The translations under genes were made by a program, and so were the position numbers. Below are positions 8,434 through 17,300 of a stretch of DNA of 64,000 nt, piece after piece; positions within the stretch are counted from its first letter, which is position 1, and each line of letters opens with the position of its first letter. A model generated the notes under the pieces. The model made no database searches. It worked only from the letters and a program-made list of their open reading frames with translations, and was not told the origin of the DNA. The stretch lies in assembly GCA_011392765.1 (NCBI GenBank), contig WYCW01000001.1, positions 310,001 through 374,000 on the forward strand. The letters are read 5' to 3'. Source of the DNA: Candidatus Thiosymbion ectosymbiont of Catanema sp. Cochon2018. GTDB taxonomy: Bacteria > Pseudomonadota > Gammaproteobacteria > Chromatiales > Chromatiaceae.

Positions 8434-11400
8434 TTATCCTTGCTTCACTTCGAACCAGCGCAGGTCATGCCAATCCACGGCTTCGTCATCGGGGCGAAAA
8501 GGCACCGCCACATCGACATCGCGCAGGCTCGTCATGGGGCCCGGCTTGAATACATCCTTGAGCTCCCGGTGCGAGGAGTTCTTGACCTCCCACCGGAAGC
8601 GTTGATAGAGGTCCTGCACCTTTTCTAGCATCTGTTTCTCCAGACCGCGGTCGTACACCCCCTGGTCCAGCGCATAGGCTGCCGTGATTTCGGCGAGGAG
8701 TTCATCGGCATCGAAGGGGGTGCCGCCGGTGCTCGCGGATCTACCGATGGCCTGCTTCACGGTTCCGAGCCTTTGTTCGCGAGATCCTTTCATGGAAAAG
8801 AGGTGGCGCCCGTAGATGGTGCCCACAGTGATTCCCGGAAAGGTCCGGTCGACCGCGGTCTTGGCGAAACGGTTCACAGCCATGGGCAGCACCATGCGGT
8901 CCAGATGGCGGTGAAACTCCGGGAAGCGGTCGTAGATACTGCTCGCCCGCATGGAGTATCGGGGCAGGATGGTGAGCACCAATCCCACATGTTGGCGGCC
9001 CGCGCGGCTGGAGACCTGGATATAGCCGGCGGCCTGTCCCGGAATCCGTTCCAATACCATCAGGTTGTAATACTCCACGTCTACGCCGTGACTGATCACA
9101 TGCGTCGCCACGGTGGCATCCAGGTGGTCCGCGGAGGTCCAGGCTGTGTCGGCTTCGGCGCGCTTGACCGTTTCCGCGATCTCCCGCAGCGTGGAGTGGG
9201 ACGACAGATACTCGACGTTCAGCTCCCGATTCTTGCCTGGCCGCAGTCCTCTCTCTTCTTGGGCACTGCGCCGCTCCAGGGATTGGGTCACGCGAATGCC
9301 ACTGTCCCGAGCACCCACGTAGGTCAAGGTCCGGGAATAGTAGGCCAGCAAGGCACGAACCTCGTCTTCGCCGGTAGCGTCTCGGAGGCCGATCAGGTTG
9401 GCGGCACCCTTGGGATCGGTCTGAAGCTCATTGATGGCCTGGTGCAGTATCTCGGCGCACAGGGTAGCGGCGTCGGCCGCGCGGAGGTACGGAGGACGGA
9501 AGGCGGCACAGAAGCGGGCGGTCTTGGGGGTTGGCTCGGGTGCGGCAGGATCGAGGTCAGCGGTCGTGTAGAAGGACTCCAGCAGCCTATAGCCGCGATT
9601 CGGAAAGCGCCGTACCCCTTTGGTGCCGTAGATCTCCCTTGCCTGATGCTCATACCCCTCGATGGTGGCGGTCGCCGCCAGGACCTTGGGCGGGTTGGTC
9701 GATGCCGCCGACTCGCAGCTGCGCACCAGGGTCTCGTAGTGACCGGCAAAGGCCCCGAGCTCTTCCTGGAGCAGGTGCAGCTCGTCTTGAACGTGCAGAG
9801 CAGGGGCGGGGTCGTAGGTCCCGCCCAGCCGGTGTCTGCGTATACGTTTGGGGTTTTTGACCTTCGGGTTCGTCGGGCAACCGGTAATGCACCAGTCCCC
9901 TGTCCCGTAGCCGTGTCCGGGCAGGCTGCGCTGCCACTCGGGTCCGGTCCAAAGCAGAGCGACCTTCGGCTGGTAGGCGATGGCGGCGATTTTATCCACC
10001 GTACCTACGATCAACGTCGGCAGAAAACGGTAGACCTCCTCGTCACTCACATAGACCGGCAACTCGGTCTTACAGGCCGTACATACGTGCTGGACGCGCC
10101 GTAGGGGTTCGTCCAGCTCGATAGCCACCGAGCCATCTCTCCCGCAGGCGGGACAGTCGTTGATGAGCAACAATTTGTTCCGTTGCCTCGGGTTGTCCCG
10201 CAGATTGGCAAAGCTCCATTGACCCTTATCGTAGAACTGGTTGGGCGTGTTGGTACCGCCCACGAAGTAGCCCAGCGAAATGGGATCACCCAGACCGTCT
10301 TTTCCGGCATCGCGTGCGAGGGCTCGTCGTTGCAACTCGGTGCTCCAAAGCACCCGCATCGCCCTTTGGAGCTGCTGCACACTCAGCATCCGCAGCGGAA
10401 ACCGGAGCCAGGCCGTAGTGCCACAGTGTTTCCCGCGGAGCCGGTCGTACAGAGCGGCGCAAGAGATCAGGCCGAGATATGCCTCGGTCTTGCCGCCGCC
10501 GGTGGGGAACCAGAGGACATCCACCCGGTCGAGAACCTTGTCCCAACTCTTCGCAACACCCTTGGGCCACTCGCCACCGGTAATGTCCTCGCGGACCGCT
10601 AGGGCCGGTAGCTGGCTGACAATGAAGACGATTTGGAAGAGCCGCCAGCGGTCGAAGCGCCCACCGGTGAAGGCCCGGTTCATGGCACGGAATGCCTGCT
10701 CCAGCCGCGAGTCGGCGGCCAAGGCGGCAATGCCGGCCGCGAAACCGTCCAGTTCGCGCTCGAAGGCCGCCAAGTCCTGGGAGCAGCTTTGCAGCTCATC
10801 GGCCGCAAGGTCGAGGGCGTTGCCGTCAATCACCCCTTCCTTCCATTCGCTGGCGTAAGCAATCATGGCCGTCCGTATCCTTTCGAGGACACCGAAAGGG
10901 TCGGTTGCCAAGGATTCATAGGTGGCTGCTATCCGTTCACTCGTAGTCAAACGTGGTTGCTCGTACCGGGCCATCGCGTGAGTGCGAATCGAGCGGTGAT
11001 CCTCGCTGACTTCGACACTGGTGTTGCGACCGACAGCCCAGACACGGCGGTCGTACTGATAGTCCTCCGGTACCGGCAAAAGCTCCACCGGCATCAGTAC
11101 CCCTCGCGTTATCGTGACTTCCAATGCGACATCGGCGAGGACACGGTACTGATCCTTGGACGAACTCCCGTCGCGGCGGGTCTTGTTACACAGGTAGACT
11201 TCGACGCGCAGGCCACTCTCAGCGGGTCGTGCGTTGATGCGAATCGCTACCGAAAGCGGGGGAATGTCCGGCGGCCCTTGGAGTGAATCGAGGAAGGCGG
11301 CATATGCGGCTTCGTCCCGCAGGGCTTCGACGGGAACCGTCTGGTGGCCGACGAACTCGCGGCGCAGTGTCGGGTCGTCGGATACCTGGTCGAGGACCGA

Positions 11401-12063
11401 TTGAAGTGCTGTTTGGACCTCGCCTTTGTCTTCTTGTCGGGTGGGTACCGCCGGGTCGAGTGTGAATCGGATCCTGGGGATCTCAATGCGGTGGCGCTTC
11501 GACCTCTCGACCAAGGTTACGTGTTTTCGTGGTCTTTTCGCCTGGGCCCCGTCATCGTCACTCGAGGTGGTGGGTGGTGGCGAGCCGAGCTCGCGGCGCT
11601 CCTCGTCATAGGAGGGGAAATGACGAGTGTAGATAGCGAAGCTGCCGGAGACCGTGATCTCGATGTCTCCGGTGCCTTCGGACGGTGGCTGAGCCGAAAA
11701 CCCGCAACCGAGAGAGGACGGAGGGCGCCGACCGGCCTCCTCCGGACGGCTGAAAGGTTCCACGGAGCCCGTACCTGATTCTTCCTTTTCTTCTCTCTTC
11801 TGCGCAGGCCCAGGTCTGCTCCGCGCAGACCGCTGGGAAGCAGCCGGGTCGGTGCCGGAGGCCGACTCCGCCAGGTCGTCGTCTCCTTCCGTCGATTCAG
11901 GCTCCGTGGGATCGCCGGTCCATGGGACCAGGACACCGAGCTGACAGTGGTCGCTGGGAGAGGTCTTGAGGATCTCCTGTTCGTGACGCCCAGCGAGCCG
12001 CTCCTCCAGGCGAGCGAGCAAATACTCGACCAAGGCTTTTTCGTCTCGGTAAGAAGGCACCAT
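8434..12063 (-). CDS. drmA: DISARM helicase DrmA-like
   Basis: A 1209-residue superfamily 2 helicase-like ATPase. Motif I is FPTGGGKTEAYLG (near residue 516), motif II is the DELH variant in QDELHLLQEELGAF (near 758), motif III is AATATI, and the C-terminal RecA half has TATHVISHGVD-like VATHVISHGVDVEYYN and SSRAGRQ (near 1018). A Cys4 module (CPACGRDG...CTACKT) lies between motifs I and II. The length, the DELH box and the directly following DUF1998 gene match DrmA of DISARM. In studied systems DrmA-DrmB act together on incoming phage DNA. The N-terminal 150 residues are low-complexity and charged ([18 protein letters not shown]). Its upstream region is a MITE-like repeat (12076-12220), which may now supply or disturb its expression. 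Confidence 0.88.
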   Translation of the reverse strand: MVPSYRDEKALVEYLLARLEERLAGRHEQEILKTSPSDHCQLGVLVPWTGDPTEPESTEGDDDLAESASGTDPAASQRSARSRPGPAQKREEKEESGTGSVEPFSRPEEAGRRPPSSLGCGFSAQPPSEGTGDIEITVSGSFAIYTRHFPSYDEERRELGSPPPTTSSDDDGAQAKRPRKHVTLVERSKRHRIEIPRIRFTLDPAVPTRQEDKGEVQTALQSVLDQVSDDPTLRREFVGHQTVPVEALRDEAAYAAFLDSLQGPPDIPPLSVAIRINARPAESGLRVEVYLCNKTRRDGSSSKDQYRVLADVALEVTITRGVLMPVELLPVPEDYQYDRRVWAVGRNTSVEVSEDHRSIRTHAMARYEQPRLTTSERIAATYESLATDPFGVLERIRTAMIAYASEWKEGVIDGNALDLAADELQSCSQDLAAFERELDGFAAGIAALAADSRLEQAFRAMNRAFTGGRFDRWRLFQIVFIVSQLPALAVREDITGGEWPKGVAKSWDKVLDRVDVLWFPTGGGKTEAYLGLISCAALYDRLRGKHCGTTAWLRFPLRMLSVQQLQRAMRVLWSTELQRRALARDAGKDGLGDPISLGYFVGGTNTPNQFYDKGQWSFANLRDNPRQRNKLLLINDCPACGRDGSVAIELDEPLRRVQHVCTACKTELPVYVSDEEVYRFLPTLIVGTVDKIAAIAYQPKVALLWTGPEWQRSLPGHGYGTGDWCITGCPTNPKVKNPKRIRRHRLGGTYDPAPALHVQDELHLLQEELGAFAGHYETLVRSCESAASTNPPKVLAATATIEGYEHQAREIYGTKGVRRFPNRGYRLLESFYTTADLDPAAPEPTPKTARFCAAFRPPYLRAADAATLCAEILHQAINELQTDPKGAANLIGLRDATGEDEVRALLAYYSRTLTYVGARDSGIRVTQSLERRSAQEERGLRPGKNRELNVEYLSSHSTLREIAETVKRAEADTAWTSADHLDATVATHVISHGVDVEYYNLMVLERIPGQAAGYIQVSSRAGRQHVGLVLTILPRYSMRASSIYDRFPEFHRHLDRMVLPMAVNRFAKTAVDRTFPGITVGTIYGRHLFSMKGSREQRLGTVKQAIGRSASTGGTPFDADELLAEITAAYALDQGVYDRGLEKQMLEKVQDLYQRFRWEVKNSSHRELKDVFKPGPMTSLRDVDVAVPFRPDDEAVDWHDLRWFEVKQG

Positions 12064-12075
12064 ATTGATTATCCC

Positions 12076-12220
12076 TTAGAGGCTGTCTAAAAACTAACCC
12101 ATTGATTTTAAATCGGTAGGCTGGGGGGCAAGGAACGAACCCCAGGTTATTGCTGGGTTTTGGCCGTCCCTGGCCGCAACCCAGCCTACGGCCTACGGTC
12201 CCTTTTTAGACAATCTCTTA
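12076..12220. mobile_element. MITE-like palindromic element between drmE-like gene and drmA
   Basis: The ends are imperfect inverted repeats (TTAGAGGCTGTCTAAAAA on the left; TAAGAGATTGTCTAAAAA read from the right). Inside them is the palindromic core GGTAGGCTGGG ... CCCAGCCTAC, the same core that lies in the elements at 22636-22805 and 43878-44045. A partial relative is at 23028-23083. The element contains the last codons and stop of the upstream gene (12193) and ends 12 bp before the drmA start. Confidence 0.7.
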
Positions 12221-14553
12221 GCTTCCTGAAGCTGCGGCCGTTTGACGGAAATGATCTTCCGAATGTCAACAGCGTTCAACACGTCGTCCACGGGGGTATC
12301 GAGGGCTTCGGCCGTTTTGAGGGCCGCATCATAAGAATCGCCCTTGGCGAGTCCGACGAGGGCGGCATGCATGGCGCGACCGAGCTGCCTGCGGTTGATG
12401 CGCTCATCACGGATTGCAGCGAACGTATCCTGTATGTCCGCATCATCCTTATAAACCTTAGTTAGACGAGCTAATCGAAAGAAATCCTCCCGACGCATGG
12501 GGGCTATCCTTTCATCGCCGGCATCCTCTTCGTCCCGGAACCAGGTGAGAACAGCCTGATACCCTACTGAAACGTTGGGTCCCAAGGCGTCGAAGATGCC
12601 CTGTCGATTCTCGTTGTACGCACCCAGCAATTTACGTTTGGCAAGATGCCAACGCTCCAGGAGCGCCGTTGCCTTCCAGGGCCGTCGTTCGGCAAGTACC
12701 TGCAACAGCCTCTCCCACAAGGCTTCGGATCGGTCATCGAGCAGCAAGATGAGATGGTCTCCCGGCCGGAGTTGCTTCGCGGTTACCCGTAGGGTCTTCT
12801 CCGTCGCCGGGTAATAGACGTCGAGGCGCTGCTCTTCGAAATAGTAATGGATCTCGCTCTCGGAATCCGCCACTTCCAAAAGGTAGGGAGAGAGCTCCGA
12901 GAGGTCTTGCACTCCACCGCCCGGCGATAACGTGCTTGTTGTTTCGGATGGGTTCCAGCCAATCGTGAACGGCTCGGGATCTACGAGCACCGGCTGCCCT
13001 TCCATTCGGTGTATCGTGCCGTGGATTATCGCGTGTGGCACCGGCGGCGTGGCATCCTCCCCATCGGGCTCCACCCACATGCCGAGTTTGGATAGCACTT
13101 CACACCGACGTTCCGATGAAATGCGTTCGTGGAACCTGGTGTACTGCGCGTTGATGGCCGCCTGGTCGGCCTCCGCCTCATACCCGTAGGCCACCAGATG
13201 CACGGGCAGGGGTGGGTAGATGTCGAGGTAACGTTGTTGACTCCCACGACTGCCCAACAAGACCGTATCGAGGTAGCGCCCGTCGGCAACCCGCCGCGCC
13301 TCTTCCCGCGGGTGCACCACCTCCACCTCGCCCAATCTGAGCCGTTGGTCGAAATCGTCGACCAGATCCGTTAACAGTTCGGCCAGGAGCACAGCCTCCT
13401 CCCCGTTTCCGGTGACAATCCGAAGCGGGCGGTGATCCTGCTCGAAGTGTGCCGTTACTGCCTCCCCTACGGCATAGAATTTCGCTGATTCGGGCCGCCG
13501 TTCCGCGAAAAGGTCGTAGAGTTTCCCCAATGTGTCCAGAAGCGGCGGCCAATTCAGTTCGAGGTAATTCCGCAGATCGCCGGACACCTGAAGCTCGGCA
13601 TGCCGCAGTGACTCGACCAACTCCCGGAGCGTCTGCTTGTATGGTGTCCGGCGCCAGGCACGCTCCGCCTGCTCCAGAGTGGTCGCCAAGCTGCGGAAGC
13701 GGTGATATGCATCCCAGGCGACCAGAAGTGCCTGGGGTGGCTGGTTTCGATTCAGCCGCATTGCCCCTGCCAGCCGGGTATGTATCTCCCGCAGTTGTCC
13801 TTCCACCTTTGCGTCGGCGGCTATCCAGTAATGGCGAGGCGCAACGACGGTGTCCGTGGCTGTGGGCTTGCCTGGTACAGCCTGTTCAAGCTGGGCAATA
13901 GCATATGGGTCCCAGTTCCAAACGAGACCATTGCCGACAAACGAGTCGTCTTCGACGAGAGGACCGAGTACTACAACGAGTCGGCTCTTGACGATGGGTG
14001 GACAGGCCAAAAGACAGGAGAGGTGAGCACGGGTACGCGGATGACTCGCGTCGATGACGACGGCACCGAAGCGGCGAAAGTTGTTGATGGCCTGCACCCG
14101 ACCCGGATTCGCGAGGTAAACGGAAGTCTTCGATTCGAACGAGCGGCCTTCAGTCACAGAGGCAATATGATAGGAATCGGCGATACGTTCCTGCCCAACT
14201 CGAATGGACTTCAAGAGTTCTCGGCATTGAACGATCTGTTGGGTAACGAAGAGTAGATCGCCGGGGACCTCCACCGCACCCCGGTCGAAGCCGAGACGTG
14301 CTGCCAGCGACGCAAACGCTATAGAGAGTAGAATGAGGCGGGCTTCGGGCGGGGATGCGTCTGGTTGTTGAATTATTAGATACCGGGGTTGCTGGTCGAA
14401 AATCGGACGGACGACCAGCACCGCGCTGGCCAAAGCGGAAATGTCCGTTCGGAGGGCGCCAGATGGTCCCTGAAGCTGCACTTTTCCTGTGAGAAGACGC
14501 CCTGCAAAGCTCTCCGGTTGCCCGGAAACGCCCTTAAACGCATCTATCCACAT
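12193..14553 (-). CDS. DrmE-like candidate, first gene of DISARM-like operon
   Basis: A 786-residue protein. The N-terminal third resembles a degenerate helicase fold: DLLFVTQQIVQCRELLKSI, then FGAVVIDASH in the place where a Walker B box would be, but no Walker A lysine loop is seen. The middle is rich in Arg, Glu and Trp. The C-terminal part (DHLILLLDDRSEALWERLLQ ... VLTWFRDEEDA ... MHAALVGLAKGDSYDAALK) is mostly alpha-helical. In class 2 DISARM a large protein of unknown function, DrmE, precedes drmA; position and size fit, but I cannot confirm homology by eye. The last residues (RLSKKGP) are encoded in the MITE at 12076-12220, so the native C-terminus may have been altered. Confidence 0.6.
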   Translation of the reverse strand: MWIDAFKGVSGQPESFAGRLLTGKVQLQGPSGALRTDISALASAVLVVRPIFDQQPRYLIIQQPDASPPEARLILLSIAFASLAARLGFDRGAVEVPGDLLFVTQQIVQCRELLKSIRVGQERIADSYHIASVTEGRSFESKTSVYLANPGRVQAINNFRRFGAVVIDASHPRTRAHLSCLLACPPIVKSRLVVVLGPLVEDDSFVGNGLVWNWDPYAIAQLEQAVPGKPTATDTVVAPRHYWIAADAKVEGQLREIHTRLAGAMRLNRNQPPQALLVAWDAYHRFRSLATTLEQAERAWRRTPYKQTLRELVESLRHAELQVSGDLRNYLELNWPPLLDTLGKLYDLFAERRPESAKFYAVGEAVTAHFEQDHRPLRIVTGNGEEAVLLAELLTDLVDDFDQRLRLGEVEVVHPREEARRVADGRYLDTVLLGSRGSQQRYLDIYPPLPVHLVAYGYEAEADQAAINAQYTRFHERISSERRCEVLSKLGMWVEPDGEDATPPVPHAIIHGTIHRMEGQPVLVDPEPFTIGWNPSETTSTLSPGGGVQDLSELSPYLLEVADSESEIHYYFEEQRLDVYYPATEKTLRVTAKQLRPGDHLILLLDDRSEALWERLLQVLAERRPWKATALLERWHLAKRKLLGAYNENRQGIFDALGPNVSVGYQAVLTWFRDEEDAGDERIAPMRREDFFRLARLTKVYKDDADIQDTFAAIRDERINRRQLGRAMHAALVGLAKGDSYDAALKTAEALDTPVDDVLNAVDIRKIISVKRPQLQEAKRLSKKGP

Positions 14554-14624
14554 CCTCTTAGGTCTCTTTTTGCCTTCCCGATAGTCGTAAACGAGTGCGA
14601 AGATTTCCCGGATGCGCTATAAAT

Positions 14625-14714
14625 GCGGAGTGATGAATGATGAATAGAATCATGATTTGCGGTACGTTTTCATTTCCACATTCATCACTCATCATTCCGC
14701 ATTCATCATTCATC
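14625..14714. repeat. TGATGAATG-type repeat, left flank of Fic gene
   Basis: A palindromic stretch: gcggagTGATGAATGATGAAT on one side and CATTCATCACTCATCATTCC then GCATTCATCATTCAT on the other. It reaches the Fic stop codon. Related blocks are at 15704-15740, 16076-16104 and 54240-54268. Confidence 0.7.
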
Positions 14715-15702
14715 CTAGGGTGAGTCGGTATTTCTGGTTGCGGCTGTTGGGTTTGTCAGGGATGGTCATCTCGATCAGCCCGGCTGCCAGGGCTGGATGG
14801 AGGTAATTTTGCCGGAATGTCGGGCGGTGTGATAACCCCACTGCGGCCATCAATTCCGAAGCGCTGAGCGCCTGGTTGGCCGCTGCTCCGAAAGCTGTCA
14901 GCAATTCCCTGACTTGGTCGGTTACTTGATCGCTATCTTGGTCGGTCTTGCCTCCGGCTTCTTTTGTTTTTTCGAGGATTGTCTTGAGCATAAACTCAAT
15001 GAATGCAGTGCTATGTCCATCTTGTGAGCTTTGCGCGATAGCGTCGTAATAGGCGTTCTGGTGGACGTAGATCATTCCTTCGACCGGGATGTCGGCAAAG
15101 AGCGGATTCCAACGGGTCAGAATCAGTGTCTGCCACAGCCTGCCCAAACGGCCATTGCCGTCGGCAAAGGGATGGATAAACTCGAACTCATAATGAAACA
15201 CACAGCTTTTAATCAGCGCGTGTTCGTCGGTGATTTCCAGCCAGCCGAGCAGATCAGCCATCAATTCCGGCACGCGCCCGGCGGGCGGGGCAACATGGAT
15301 AATTTCCGTCGGCCCCATTATGCCCACACCACCGGTGCGGTATTGGCCGGGTGCGTCGAGCAGGCCGAGGGTCATTATTTCGTGCGCCTTGAGCAAGTCC
15401 GTTTCGCTGGCGGGGTTCCAGTTGGGATATTCGTCATAGGCTTTGATGGCGTTGCGAACTTCCTGCACTTCGCGTGGTGGAGCGACAACCGGTTTGCCGT
15501 CCAGGATAGTGCTGATCTGATCTTCGCTGAGTGTGTTGCCTTCAATCGCCAACGAGCCTCGCAACGTGCGGATGCGATTGATCCGGCGCAGACGCAAATC
15601 CTGCGCATCGGCAATCATCGAAAGCCTGCCCAGAGCCTCGCCGATCTGTTCGATGAGGGTAAGAACCGTGGGGGTAATCCTGTATGGAGGCCGATGACTC
15701 AT
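14710..15702 (-). CDS. Fic-domain AMP-transferase, self-inhibited class II type
   Basis: A 330-residue Fic protein. Such enzymes transfer AMP (or another nucleotide part) to a protein hydroxyl group. The active-site motif is complete, HPFADGNGRLGR at residues 177-188, with catalytic His177. An N-terminal inhibitory motif of the S-x3-E-G/N form is present (SLAIEGN, residues 50-56), so the enzyme is expected to be auto-inhibited. The flap region GIMGPTEIIHVAPP precedes the Fic core. The C-terminal 90 residues look like a winged helix (ELLTAFGAAANQALSASELMAAVGLS), typical of the Fic/winged-helix subfamily. No separate antitoxin is seen. The gene is framed by TGATGAATG-type repeats on both sides. 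The target protein is unknown. Confidence 0.9.
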   Translation of the reverse strand: MSHRPPYRITPTVLTLIEQIGEALGRLSMIADAQDLRLRRINRIRTLRGSLAIEGNTLSEDQISTILDGKPVVAPPREVQEVRNAIKAYDEYPNWNPASETDLLKAHEIMTLGLLDAPGQYRTGGVGIMGPTEIIHVAPPAGRVPELMADLLGWLEITDEHALIKSCVFHYEFEFIHPFADGNGRLGRLWQTLILTRWNPLFADIPVEGMIYVHQNAYYDAIAQSSQDGHSTAFIEFMLKTILEKTKEAGGKTDQDSDQVTDQVRELLTAFGAAANQALSASELMAAVGLSHRPTFRQNYLHPALAAGLIEMTIPDKPNSRNQKYRLTLG

Positions 15703-15703
15703 T

Positions 15704-15740
15704 GGATGAGTGATGAATGCGGAATGATGAGTGATGAGTA
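15704..15740. repeat. TGATGAATG-type repeat, right flank of Fic gene
   Basis: Units TGAGTGATGAATGCGGAATG and ATGAGTGATGAGTAG, just upstream of the Fic start and next to the element at 15743-15835. It is inverted relative to the right half of the 14625-14714 repeat. Confidence 0.65.
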
Positions 15741-15742
15741 GC

Positions 15743-15835
15743 GTAACCGTTCAGACCCTACCTTGTCATTCCGGCAGGGATTGCCGGAATCCAGGCACCA
15801 TGGACGGCAAAAACAGTGGGGGTCTGAACGATTAC
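15743..15835. mobile_element. IS66-type MITE (93 bp)
   Basis: The ends are GTAACCGTTCAGACCC and, read from the right, GTAATCGTTCAGACCC. These match the ends of the complete IS66-type element at 59518-61266 and of the MITE at 31082-31185, including the GTAA start typical of the IS66 family. There is no coding capacity. The flanks (tgagtagc / cttatagc) share only part of an 8-bp duplication, so the target site has diverged. Confidence 0.75.
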
Positions 15836-15885
15836 CTTATAGCATGAGTTGCAAGGGCTATGGTGCTATCGCGTTGGTGATTATC

Positions 15886-16000
15886 CAATGCCATTAAGTT
15901 AAGGGAGTACTGCCAATTCGACAGGCATTGCCAGAACCGGAAAGCCTCGAAAATCGATTCGCGCTGATTCGCGCGATTCGTAGTTTTCTCTCCCCCATCG
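15886..16000. repeat. Partial copy of the CAATGCCATTAAG element family
   Basis: It begins with CAATGCCATTAAGTTAAG, the terminal sequence of the elements at 24547-24699 and 22811-23027. It also holds the internal gattcgcg...cgtagttttctc palindrome half. The right terminal repeat is not visible, so this is a truncated copy. Confidence 0.6.
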
Positions 16001-16075
16001 GTTGCCGGGTTACGGCGCGTTCAGATTCATTTGTATCTCTCAACGCCGGGACCTGACACCTAACCTGGCCTACCG

Positions 16076-16103
16076 CTCATCATTCCGCATTCATCATTCA
16101 TCA

Positions 16104-16104
<1 letters not shown>
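16076..16104. repeat. TGATGAATG-type repeat downstream of sucB
   Basis: Read as CATCATTCCGCATTCATC and CATTCATCATTATA; same family as the Fic-flanking repeats. It reaches the sucB stop codon. Confidence 0.6.
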
Positions 16105-17296
<1,192 letters not shown>

Positions 17297-17300
<4 letters not shown>

